Assembly: GCA_014898425.1 (NCBI GenBank)
Contig: RCSZ01000010.1
Span: 248,001 to 312,000 of the forward strand
DNA length: 64,000 bases
Direction: 5' to 3'
Origin: Botryotinia globosa
Lineage: Eukaryota; Ascomycota; Leotiomycetes; Helotiales; Sclerotiniaceae
Shown piece by piece: positions 11,601 to 23,406 of the stretch. The position numbers and the translations under genes are program-made. The notes beneath the pieces were generated by a model, which saw only the letters and a program-made list of their open reading frames with translations, had not been told where the DNA came from and searched no databases. Position 1 is the stretch's first letter, and each line of letters begins with the position of its first letter.

Positions 11601-14600
11601 CCTCGGCCGGGGGGATCAGCGCCGTCGTGCTAGCTGTTAGGAGTGCAAAGTTGCAGTTCAGTGGCTGCAGGGATCCGACCAGATCGTTCATCCGCTCGTC
11701 CTCCGAAGGCAAGCATACGGCTCCCCCAAATGTCCATGCCATGAGAATGTCGCTAATAGAGACATCAAAGGTGAAGGCAGCAAATTGGAATATGCGGTAA
11801 CTCGGGTCCACGTTCAAGTCGGTACCTTTGCTCAGGATGGCGTTATATATGCCTCTATGCTCCAGGGTCACACCCTTGGGAATTCCTGTGCTGCCAGATG
11901 TGTACATAATCCAAGCCGTGTCTTCGGCTCGGACTGATTTCGAGGGAACAGCAGAATGGTGGCCATCGTATGACTTGGCCAAGTCAGCGAGTGCTGCTTC
12001 ATTGACAGTTATGCTCTTGTAACCCAGCGATTGGAACCTGTCTGCCTTGGACTCATCACAGAGTACCATGGCTGGAGACGAGTCCTGTAGAATGACACTG
12101 ATTCTCTCCGACGGCAGTTGAACTCCAAGCGGCACCACTGCGCCGCCGGCATATAGAATGGCCAGTATAGCCACCATGGCCCATCGGGACTTGTCCATGC
12201 AGAGCCCGACTGCTATTTCGGGGCCCACGCCTCCTTCTGCGATGAGTAGCTGGGCAAGACTTCTGGCCGCTCCATCAAGCTGCTGATAAGTAAGATCCCC
12301 ATCCCAGCTGCAAACGGCTTGAGATTCAGGGTTGGTTCGAACGGTCTTGATGACCAGATCATGAACACAGCCTAGGGATGGCCACTGGCCGGTGAGGTTC
12401 CAACCGGCAATCCTCTTTAGATCGTATGAGTTGGCCAGAGGAAGATCTCCCACCATCTGCTCCTCGGAAGCGGAATTTCCAGCAAGCTGGGCGACGTTGT
12501 GCTCGAATTGTCGCAAAACCGCTTGGACCTGGTCGTCGGAGATGACGGCGCTGTCGAACCGAGCCGCCACTTCAGCTTCTCCCTTGCGCTCATCCAACTT
12601 GCACAAGACTGAAAGCGGGTAGTCATCGAGTGCCTCCATCGTCAGGTGTACCTGCTCAAAGCCAGGCATTTCAAGTGATGGATCGTCCAGGTCCGTATCC
12701 GCCGCGGCGTGTACAAGGAACAAGTGTCTGGGGTTACCTGGGTTGAAAGCTGGAACGAGTCTTTTGATTCTCTGGAGTCCAACGTGCTCAAATGGTATCA
12801 TCTCCACGCCTTCGCGGTGAACATTGTCCAAAAAGTCCCGGACCCTTTGCAGGCCGTGTACTTTAGTCCGGACGGGGACGGTGGTAAACGTTGGGGCCGC
12901 GAGCTCCGTGATATCTGCCACAGGCGCCGAGCGGCCTGAAAGATTGACGGCAAACACGACATCTTCGACGCCGGCATATTGTGCTACTGTCAAAGCCCAT
13001 GCTGCCCTGAGAAGACTAGGGAAGGGCGTTTGCAGCCCCGCGACACCGTCTATACGGACTATTTGCTTCAGGAGCGAGGTAGGCTTGGGCTCATAGAAGC
13101 CAACAGAAGGAAGCGAGGGGAAATTGGTATAGGACTTAGCATCTGCCAACGTCTGGGTCCAGAATTGCGATGCGGCGTCCAAGTCGGTGTCAAGGACGTG
13201 GCGAATGAATCTCGGGTACGGGATAGCCTTCGGCATTTCACGTCCATAATAGGCCGGTAAGAGGTAGCGGTTCAGTATCTTCCTGATACTCCAATTGTCA
13301 AACATGCTGTGGTGGGTGGTCAAGACAAAGCACTTGTCCCCTGAGCTCTGCTCCACAATTGCACAGCGGAGAAGAGGCTCGCCCAGTTTGAAGCCCGCGA
13401 CCTTGTCCACGGCAAGGTAGCTGTCCAGATCGCCACCAATGTGCCATGATAGGGGCCCGTCGACCACTGTCTGTAGAAAGCCACTGTTGCTGTCCAGCAC
13501 CATTCGAGTGCGAAGGATGGGCAGTGTTCTGGCTACCGCTTCCCATGCGGCCTGAAACCTGGCAATATCAACATCTTCTCCCCTGGCTCGGAATACTTGG
13601 CGATATGTGTAAGCCGTCGGTTGTCTTGCCGTGATGGCGAACAGCGCTTCTTGCATAGGGGTGCAAGGATATACATCTGTAATCTGGTCAGAGGCCACCT
13701 GGCATTGAGCAGCAAAGTCTACCAGTCGAGATTCAAAGCCGCCGGGACTACTTGGATTCTCCGGCATCAACTCGAAGGGAGCAGGATCCTCCTCTGCTAC
13801 TTTGAAGAGGCCGGCCTCCTGCTGCGTTTCCAGGATTCGAGTATATTCCTCCAAGATGGGATGCGTAAATATGGAAGCAACAGTTAATTGAAGACCGACC
13901 TGGCGAGCGGATGCGACAAGTTTCATGGCCGCCAAGGAATCGCCACCAAGTCGCGTAAAGTGGTCTTGGGAACCGATTGAATCGGCATCGATGGAGAGGA
14001 CCTCAGCCCATAGCTGCTGAAGTTGCTTGCCCATCTTGGTTTGAGGGCCTTTCTTGATACCTTCACCAGCAAGATAGCGTTGCAGCAAGGACGAACCTGA
14101 CTCGAGATTCGCCAACAGCTGACGCACAACCTTTTTATTTGTCTTGCCAGATGGTGTCAAGGGGATTTTCTTCCAGGGCATAAATGCGGTCGGCACCATG
14201 TAGCTTGGGAGCTTATCTACCAACCCGTCCCTGAGGTCACATAGGGCCCTTTGAATCTTACTGGAAGGAGCAATAATGGTGACCCCATCAATCTCCTCGG
14301 TTTGGTCAAGGTCCAACAGGTCACAGCCTTCGGTGAAGTCGATCACAGCTACAAGATCGTTCGCCTTCTTCCCAACTTGGAGATCGACCAGATCGACAAC
14401 AATCGTCTGCACCCCGGCGAGAAGCTTGCCGATCCAATACTCAATTCGGCCCAGGTCAACTCTGTGCCCACGAAACTTGACTTCGCTGCCTATGCGGCCG
14501 ATGTAAGTGTAGGATCCGTTGGGATTCTGCTGAACAAGATCGCCGGTCCGATACATTCGCCTTTCAGCCTTATCTAACCCTAGTTGCTTGATGAATCCGG

Positions 14601-17600
14601 GCTCAACCACAAAGCATTGCGCCGTCAGCTCAGGGTTGTTCACATAGCCCCGGGCCTGCCAGGAGTTCTCAATGAGAAGCTCACCGGGGATGCCAATGGG
14701 ACACAAGCGGTTGTGGTCGGTGGTGCTAGTGACCCAAAAGTTACAGTTCTCCAGCGGGTATCCAATAACGGGTGCATCTTCGATTCTTTGCATCGGCTTG
14801 CCGCAGGACGAGTAGACGGAGCATTCGGACGGACCATAGATGTTAACTACCTCGGCGTGATCAATCCAGCGCTCGACAACACTTGGTTTGATCAGTTCGC
14901 CGGCGACTTGCAGCTGAGTTATGGACGGAACATCGGCCGGATTGATCATGGATGCCACAGTTGGGGTCAGCACCATCTGGTTGACATTCATGTCCCTGAT
15001 GGCCTGTGAAAGCGAGTTGACTCGTTGGTCTTCCGAGGGAATGCAGACACATCCTTTGAAGACGAGAGTCGTCATGATTTCTTGCAGAGTGACATCAAAC
15101 TCATGAGATGCGAATTGGAGGGTACGGGACTCCTTGGACCAACGTGTCGCTCTTCCGTGTGCCGGCAGACTGGTGGCAAGACCGCCATGGACCAGAAGGC
15201 ATCCCTTTGGCAACCCTGTACTTCCGGATGTGTACACAATCCATGCGGGATGATCTGGGGTAAGAGCCGGGCATATAGGCCCATCCACGATGGGGTCCGG
15301 GAGGCTGGCTAACAAAGTGCCACTCACCTCAACAATGCAAGGCCCCGAGCCGGTGAACCTATCCGTGTGTCCTGCGTTGGTCAACATGACAGCTGCTTGA
15401 CAATCCTCCACGAGAGCCTTGGCTTGCTCCAATGAGGACTGCGAGCGCAGCATGACAACCACCCCCCCTGATTCTAGGATACCCAAGATGGACACGACAG
15501 TCCACCTAGACTTATTCATGCAAACCGCCACCCTAGATTCGGGACCCACTCCAAGGCTAGAAAGATACCGTGCAAACTTCCTAGCGTTAGCCCAGAGTTC
15601 TTTGTATGTAAAGTCACCGTCCCAGGCACAGACCGCCGGCGAGTCTGGCTGTTCTTTGACTACATCCCTTATCAGGTGGTGCAGGCAGATCAAGTCCCGC
15701 ACCGGTATCGCAGCATTTTGTTTCTTAATTTGGGCCAAATCTGCAGAGGTGATTTCCTCCAGGCTGCGCAGCTGCCTCTCGTGGTTTGTCTCGTCGAGGA
15801 ACTGTGAAACCCAGTGCTCAAACTGGCGAAGAAGTACAGCCACCTGAGCCTCGCTTACAACGTGACTGTCGAAACGAGCCTCGAGCTTGATCGAGGCTCC
15901 TCGCTGGCTGGGGAGTTGGCACTGAATGGTGAGAGCAAATGTGTCAAACTCGTTCACGGAGGTATCTACCAGCTCTAAGCCGGGAACCTCGGTTGCTCCC
16001 TCTCCATTCCTAGCATATGGTGGTTCAATAACAAGAGCATGGTTGATATCCGTCGCAGGCTGGAGATCGGGACCAAGGCGTCTGATGTCTTCCAATCCCG
16101 TGTGCTCAAAGGGTATCATTTCTACTGCCTGGGACTGTATAGTTCCGAGATAGCTAGAAACCTGTGCTTCCTGATCGACACGCACTCGAACCGGCAAAGT
16201 AGTAATGGTGGGTGCGATAAGCTCGGTGATCTCCGCGACGGGGGCATTCCTGCCAGAAAGAGTCGCTCCGAAGACTACATCGTTTGTGCCTAGGTATTGA
16301 CCTAGAGTCATAGCCCAACCAGCCCTCAGGATGTCAGCAAGTGAGAACCCAGACCTCGAATGACTGAACATTGAAGTGCTTATCTCGGAGCGAAGCAAGG
16401 CGGCAGGCTTCGGCTGGTAGAAAGAAGACGGCATAGGAGGGAAGGCTGACGGGATTTCTCCTCCAAGCTGGTTGCGCCAGTAGGAGGCAGTCTCGATTCC
16501 ATCAACCTCTTTCATGCGTTGCTGGTACGCAATAAACCTTGTGAAGGGGACCGCAGGAGGCATCTCGTCATGGAGATAAAGAGCCGCCAGTCGCTTATAG
16601 ATTAACTGAGAGCTCCAGCCATCGTAGACCGAGTGATGCGCTGTCCACACAAAATAACGGACACCATTCGACTTCTCGTGCACCAAAGCAAAACGCATGA
16701 GCGGCTGACCAATGGCCATGGCGCGTGCTTGGTCATCTGCAACATACCCCTTCAAGTCATCATGGGTCTGCCATGTGGAAGCCTTCTTTGATAGCACCTG
16801 CCAAGATCCTGAGCGCTGTCCTAGTAACATGTGAGTTCGCATCACGGGGCTCTGTTGGACCATGATGTCCCACATTGTCCGGAAGCGCGAGAAATCGATA
16901 GAATCCGAGAGAGCGTAGGTTTGGCGCACGAGATACGCCGTCGGGCGTAGCTGCGTGGCAGCCAACATGCTCTGCTGTAATGAGGTACAGGGATAAATAT
17001 CCTCAATGTCTTCGGTACTCAGGCCGCACTGGATGGCAATGTCTGCAAGTTCCGCCTCTCTATCGCTCGAGGATGGCTGCCAGAGAGAGAAAGGGGGAGG
17101 GTCACTTCGCTCTTCCCCCTGAGCAGAGTCAACCTTGCCAGATGCGTTGCGTTCATCAAGAATTCGTGCAAGGTCTTCAAGTCTAGGGAAGCCCAAAACA
17201 TCCTTGACTGTCATGTGAAGGTGTTCTAGTCTAGCCATTTCCACCAGTTTGATAGCTAGGAGAGAATCTCCCCCTCGATAAAGGAAATTGTCGCTTGCTC
17301 TGATGGACGAGCTGCTCACACCGAGGATAGCCGCCCACAGAGCTTTGAGCTTCAGCCCAGTCTTCGTCAGCAGCATCTGGTCATTGTCGCTTGAGTCCTC
17401 AGAAACATATTCCTGTAGGGCGGCGGTGTCCAACTCACCAACCAGCCGGTTAACCATTTTGCGGTCCGTTTTGGCAGACGAAGTCAGGGGTATACCCCTG
17501 AAGGGAATGTAGAAAGTGGGAATCATGTAGGAGGGAAGCTTCGCTTGCAATGTATTCCGCAGTAGCTTGAGTCCTTTGCGAAGCTCTTCGGACGCTGGGA

Positions 17601-20600
17601 GAATTTCTCTATCCCCCAAGGGATCAAAGGCGGTGTGTTTGGAAAATTCAACTGCAGCAAACAAGATGGCACCTCCTGAGGAGAATGTGTCTTTCTTATC
17701 TGCAAGTAAAGGGCCAACGACGGCCCGGATTACACCATCGAGGGACTTTATAATCCAGTGCTCGACCTCGGATACATCAAGTCGCTGGCCGCGAATCTTC
17801 ATTTGCGTGTCTCTTCGACCGAGATAGCTCATAGAGGAATCGCTGTTCTGCCGTACAATATCTCCGGTTCGGTAGAAGCGTCTCCCGGGCCCAATCCCTA
17901 GTAGAGATGCAAATGCTGGATCGTGGATGTAAGCAGTAGCTGTCTTGGCTTTGTCGTTGAGATATCCTCGGGCCAGCAGTGGGCCCTCGATCAATAGCTC
18001 GCCCGGAGCTCCTGGAGGACATAGGCGCCCTGGGTTCTGTGGATCGGTGACCCAGAAGTTCACGTTCATGGGGAATCCAATATTCGCCAGGTCTTCCACG
18101 CTCTGGAACGGCTTGCTGACACTGGCAAATATAGAGCTCTCGGTTGGACCATAGGCATTGAAGATATATGCCTTTCCGAGCCAGGCCTCTAATACGCTCG
18201 CTTTGACTTCTTCTCCAAACAAAATCAGTTTTCGAACCATTGGGGCATCCGCGGGTGTGATCATCGATGCCATGCTTGGGGTGAGGGAAAGAACGTTTGC
18301 CTGTAGACGAAGTACTGAACCTGCCAGGTCGTTGACACGATTCGTCTCATCAGGTATACAGACACAGCCTCCATAGATGAGTGTGGTGAATAACTCAAAT
18401 AGGGACACGTCGAATGTATGCGCCGCAAACTGGAGTACCCTGTCCTCCTGAGACAGGTTAAGTGCGATGCCATGGGCACGCATGCTTGTTGCCAGGGCTC
18501 GATGCTCTACCAATACACCCTTTGGTGTTCCAGTGGAGCCAGACGTGTAAAAGATCCACGCGGTGTTTTCCGGCTCAGGTCGCATCCCTTGTGTGGTGGT
18601 TGTTGTGGTTGATGATGATGATGATGAACTTGATAACTCGTCCGCTATAATGTCGATTATATTCAGAAGCTGGGTGCCCAGTCCAGAAAGTCGGCTGACT
18701 TGTTTCCCATCGCCAATCACGGCCACGGGGGACGAGTCGGCGAGAATGGCCTGGACACGAGCAATGGGTTCTCCCACCCCGATGGGAACAACAGCACCGC
18801 CAGCCCGTAAGATAGCGAGCATGGCGACCGGCACGAGCTTGGATTTGTCCATACAGACTCCCACTGGGACTTCTGGCCCAACACCAATATTCACTAAATA
18901 CTGAGCGAAATGGGAGGTGCGGTCATCTAACTCCTCGTATGTCAAGCTGCCATCCCAAGCGTCGATGGCGACAGCCGAAAGTTGCTTCTGGATGCGCTCG
19001 TTTACCAGCTCATGGACGCATCGATTTAGACCCTCGGGAACACGAAAGTTTCTCTCTAGGATCTGCTGCTTCTGATCTTCGCTGATCAGCTCGAGTCTGG
19101 ACACAGTGGTGCCAATATCTCGGAAGATAGAGTGGAGCGCCTCCTGGAAGTTTTGAAGGAGACGTTGGGCATAGTCTCTATCCATCCGAGAAGCCCAGTA
19201 ATCCAGCGCGAACTCCAAATCTGCTTGGCCCGCCGAAACGACAAGAGAAACATCATACTGCCGATAAGATTAGAATTATGTGGCGTGGGAATTCTCTGAG
19301 GGATTTGTACTTACATTTGTAGGACTGGAACCTTGGATAAGTTTATAATTCAAGCCTTGAAGACCTCCATCATCCTGAACAAGTCTCCGGCGGAATGACA
19401 TGACGGTATTGCTCCAACGACGAGGTGAAGTGGTGTTAGAAAACTCTGCCTCGTGGGATAGACTGTCTGCGTACTCGGAATTGACAGCCCTAATAGCATC
19501 CAATACGTCTGTATCCCCTTCCAAGTTCATGGAGCAAAGGAGTGTGGTGATCAGCGGCCCAACAGCTGTCATGATGCCCTTCAAAGGCTTGTTTCTCAGT
19601 GAGGAGATGTATGAGAAGCACACGTCGTCGACACCGAGTTGACTGCGCAGCACGACGCCCCAGGCAACTTGACAGACACTGGCCAAGTTGATCTTATGCC
19701 GTCGACAGAGCCGGTCCATAGATGCTACGTTGACGGGCATGGTGGAATGCATGGTGTCGAAATCGTGAAAATCAGCCTCTTCTCGTGTGACTGGAAGCAG
19801 TGTTGCCTGCGTCTTGGAGAGATACTTCTGCCAGTAATCCGACACATGGGTCTCTCTGGATTGATACTCGCTGAGCGCGTATTCAGCGTAGGAGAATGCT
19901 TTCTCGTCGGTGCCTCCAGGTCCGACAGCAGTGACACACAGGTCATTGAGAAGAATTTCGGCAGAGTGGCCATCGGTGATGGCGTGGGAGATATTTAGCA
20001 CGATGAGACACCGACCAGGGCCTTCCTGGGTGATGGTCAGATAGTGCGGCATCTCGAACGGTTGAAATACAACCTTTACCGGCTTGAAAACCCCTGAAAT
20101 TATGTCGATTCGCGGGGCCACTTTCTTGAGCACGACTTGGTCAAAGCGCCCCAGGCGACTTTCGCTCTCGACAAACACAGTCCTGAGGGACGAGTGCTTC
20201 TCGACGACTCTGCTCCATGACGTAGCCCATTTTGCAGCATCAATGGATGCGAAAGCGCCTGAAGTTGAGGCTCTGGCAGTAAAGCTACACATGTATGCCC
20301 CACTATCCAGGGAATTGCCCATAAGCATATTATCCTGTATGGGCGTACACGGATAGATGTTGTGAATGTCTGCAAGAGGATCTTGAGTAATTTGAAGCAA
20401 CTTTTGCTCAAATAAGCGGTCCAGAGACTGGTAGTCTAGTGATACATGTGGGAAATCGGAGAGCGTGGGCAAAGGTCGACGACTGGGTAATATTGCGACA
20501 ATATCTTGTAGATGGCTGACGAACTTCTCGGAATTGCGCTTTAGATCCGTTTCTCCTCCGAACTCGCTACCGCAAACGACCAAGAAGCTCAATTTTGTAT

Positions 20601-21945
20601 CCTTCCAAAAAGGAGTCATGCAGAAACCGCCTATTGATCGAGCGATGGCCTCGGCAGCATGTCGCCCGGGCATTTCGTCAGTCGACTGCATTACATTGTT
20701 GGATGAGGCACCCTTCCACCCCCTGAGCCGAGTTGCGTCAAAGATGAGATTGTTGTGAAGAGAGATATTGTGGACAGAGCTCAAGAATGAACGCTGTCTC
20801 GAATCTTTCGCGCTTCGGCACGCATCGACTATGTCTCCAGTGCAGTGGTAGGGTATCTCAGCAAGCTCATCAAAGCATCCTATCACACTATTCCACGCTT
20901 CATCCTCCTCATGGGGCCGACCATTCCTGATCTCAAAATGTCTCGTTGGGCCGGGTAATTGGTTTCCGAAAGAAGAGGCCAAGGACGCGAATATCACATC
21001 GTGAATCTCTGTACGCAATGTTCGGTGGCATGTCTCGCTGTGAAGTGCTTCCGTCAACTTTAAGCTCAAACTAAAGACCAAAGATGAGACAACTCCGGCT
21101 TGCGGGGAGGGGCCTTTCGGTGGCGACTCTGAATTCACCGAGGGCTCAATTGCGACAGCAGATTCGATTTCCTCTTCCGTTCCCTGATCCACGCGCTCAA
21201 CCCAGTCGGAGAAGGTGTGAGACTCAGTATTCGAGTCATGTGATCGGGCTGGATAAGCCTGAATATCTCGAAGAAGGATATGCCATGAGTAAGCGTCAAT
21301 AGCGGCCATGTGTGCCACAAAACCGAATTTTCTGATTCGGGATCTTTCTCCAAAGAAGAGAACTTTGAGAACAGGTGAGCTTGACGCTGAAACCTCCTCT
21401 TCCAGCTTTCTCACCTGAGCAATAGCCTTCTCATTGGATTCATATAGGACCAAGGTTCCCGAGGGGGGAGGTGGGATGCCTGGCAAGACATAAGAATTTT
21501 TTTGATCGGGCTCCAGGGAAGCTCCGAGAATTGGATGTCTCTCCATCAGCCTCTCCAACATTTGAGTAGTATCAGTGAGGGACACTGGAGCTTCAACATC
21601 CAATGTGAAGCCCTGTGACGACGACCCAAAGTTACGGTACAGACTCTGGAGCTGTGTGTGGGGAACAGAAACAGATCTGTGGTCCGTCCCAGTACGCGAT
21701 CGCAGCAACTCTGGATTAGTTTCGATCAGCTGCCGTGCTAGATCACGCATAGACATGTTCGAGACATAGGCCATGTCGACGAGGAGACCGAGTTCTCTAC
21801 ATTGACCGGCGAAGAAGACTCCTGACAGCATATTGCCGCCTTGCTCGACGAGAGATTTCTCTGCGTTAATCTCAGATTCGTCCCTTTTCAGGACATGAGA
21901 TGCCACCCTGCACAGCAAGGTTTCGATGCCATTGTGACCGCCCAT
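8677..21945 (-). CDS. Trimodular nonribosomal peptide synthetase, (T-E)-C-A-T-C-A-T-C-A-T-CT-(T)
   Basis: Two exons, 21945-19315 and 19257-8677, joined across a 57-bp GTAAGT...CAG intron give about 4403 aa. The ATG at 21945 is used because the frame upstream opens only with a GTG. Domains in order: a carrier-like domain lacking its Ser (GGNM, Met39); an epimerase-like domain with a damaged HHxxxDG (HMAAIDA, about 212); a C domain (SHAITDG, about 647); A1 (YTSGSTGTPKG, NAYGPTE); T1 (RGGDSLLA, about 1542); C2 (HHSVYDG); A2 (YTSGSTGLPKG); T2 (LGGDSLAA, about 2648); C3 (HHSMFDN); A3 (YTSGSTGIPKG); T3 (IGGDSISA, about 3739); a terminal C-like domain (SHAIYDA); and a last carrier-like domain with GGDLLDA in place of GGDSL (about 4342). 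Hand-read specificity codes are roughly DVFSIFAIFK, DVQVQAIVYK and DVSLVGSITK; no substrate assigned. There is no thioesterase, so release and cyclisation are expected from the terminal C domain, as in other fungal macrocyclic peptide synthetases. It is divergent from the HR-PKS, which should supply the acyl starter. Confidence 0.95.
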
Positions 21946-22391
21946 TTTGTGCTTTGACAGTTTGAAAGTGGTTGTAATGCTAGTAAAGTCACTCACTCAA
22001 TATGGCAACAACCAAAATGTGGAAACAATGAAAGGCGTAGGACAGCTCAGAAGCAGCTTTCAAAGAAAATAAAGATGGTTTATTGGTTGTATTGAGCCTT
22101 GGGAATGTTCTTGAATTCAGTTGAGCGTATTCGACCGTCTTGTTCACAAAGCGGGCGGCCTGTTCCTGCCGAGCACTTGCACAACTACTACGATGTTAGG
22201 GCGTAAGTTCTTCGGCTACACAGAAGGCGTGTATTAAGCACTAACCAGGGACTGTGGGTAGGGCGTCGCCAGGGTATTAACAAGGCATTTTGTGCCGGGA
22301 AAAAAGATACTCTTATTTCCCGTTTGGTCTGAGTCAGCCGCCACCACCAGCCCTCAAATACTCACAAATAACGGTACGTCTATCTACTTCC

Positions 22392-22498
22392 TATGGTAGA
22401 AGGATGATCTTACATGCAGAAGGATTGTATTATGCAAAGTCATCCTTGGCGAGCCGTTATCAAATAGAGGGTGTGAATAGAGGGCCAGGGGAGAGTAC
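22392..22498. repeat. Promoter repeat, copy 1
   Basis: About 105 bp, closely similar to copy 2 some 128 bp downstream. It holds the dyad AAGGATT (22420-22426) and ATCCTT (22442-22447), then CAAATAGAGGGTG and an AG-rich end GAGAGTAC. Confidence 0.7.
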
Positions 22499-22519
22499 AG
22501 TCAGATATACTTTACTTTG

Positions 22520-22621
22520 TATAATAGAAAGATCAGATGTTTAAAGGATTCTATTATGCATAATCATCCTTGGCAAGCTTTTACCAAATAGAGGGTGCAG
22601 ATAGGGGACCAGGGAGGGTAC
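22520..22621. repeat. Promoter repeat, copy 2
   Basis: About 102 bp, matching copy 1 along its length, with AAGGATT (22544-22550) and ATCCTT (22566-22571), CAAATAGAGGGTG and a GAGGGTAC end. Scattered substitutions show this is not a recent duplication. Confidence 0.7.
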
Positions 22622-22736
22622 GGCCCGGTGAACAGAAGTTTGTTGCAGCCTCGATAGAAATGGTCTAAAAAATGGATCTAAAGCCTGTAAGATGCTATAT
22701 AGCCCCTGCAGAGCCCTAAAAGGTGACTAAACGCTA

Positions 22737-22752
22737 TTGATTGATCAATCAA
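22737..22752. promoter_or_regulatory. Perfect 16-bp palindrome, candidate operator
   Basis: TTGATTGATCAATCAA is a perfect inverted repeat with no spacer near the middle of the bidirectional promoter. A dimeric transcription factor site is possible; chance in AT-rich DNA cannot be excluded. Confidence 0.35.
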
Positions 22753-23098
22753 CTTCGAAATATTACTCGAAGAATAATATCATAAGCTCATACACTACGA
22801 GGGCCTATGATTGGTTGGATTCATCAAATGAACCCACTAATTGAGTCCCTGTATGAGATAAGAGTATGGAGTCTGCTAGCCTATTCGGGTAGAGTTGAGT
22901 TTCGCTTCCACAGACCCCAATAAAATCTGACCAATTATAGGCTGTAGCAATCATACCCTAAACATCATAGTTTCAGGGCATTCTTTATCAGAGGCTCTTG
23001 CTTGTAGTTTATAGGGTACTACAGGGAGTTACAGGGCGGAAATTCAATTTATAAGCCATTTCTATTGAGTCTACAATAAACTTCCGTGCTGTACTTCG

Positions 23099-23159
23099 TA
23101 TAGTAGGAGGATCACTTTCCATGGAGAAGGATTATACGCGTGCGAAGTAATCCTTGGCA
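23099..23159. repeat. Promoter repeat, copy 3 (partial)
   Basis: The first 60 bp of the same repeat, with AAGGATT (23127-23133) and AATCCTT (23149-23155) forming a 7-bp dyad. It lies 248 bp upstream of the PKS start codon. Confidence 0.6.
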
Positions 23160-23406
23160 GATTCCGAGCTTCAACAACCTCTGGGCAGTAGATCGCTGCC
23201 GGATTATGTGAGAAATACTACGTACGTAGACCTGGACCCTGGGCGAGCAACCCGAATAGTCCTTTGGTGGCGGCACGTTGTCGGTGGTTACGTACCTACT
23301 ACGTTAGCAGAGCTTACGATTTCGACTTATAATCTGGAGACGCATTCTTCTTGGAGTTGGGCATAGCTCTCTCACGTTTTGGCTATATTTTTCTTTTTCA
23401 AACATC

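Larger units (their letters stand above)
21946..23406. promoter_or_regulatory. Shared bidirectional promoter region of NRPS and HR-PKS
   Basis: A 1.46-kb gap separates the divergent NRPS and PKS start codons, with no supported gene. It contains three related repeat copies (22392-22498, 22520-22621 and 23099-23159) with AAGGATT...ATCCTT dyads, and a perfect 16-bp palindrome at 22737-22752. Co-regulation of the two synthases from this region is the likely role. Transcription start sites cannot be placed. Confidence 0.6.

Noticed and set aside
13298..18904. Many plus- and minus-strand open frames inside the NRPS
   Set aside because: Shadows of the NRPS reading frame; none shows an independent domain.
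19276..19314. NRPS as two separate genes
   Set aside because: A 57-bp GTAAGT...CAG intron joins the two frames exactly within a condensation domain, so it is one gene.
21946..21996. NRPS start at 21996
   Set aside because: That codon is GTG; the first ATG in frame is at 21945, directly before the carrier-like domain.
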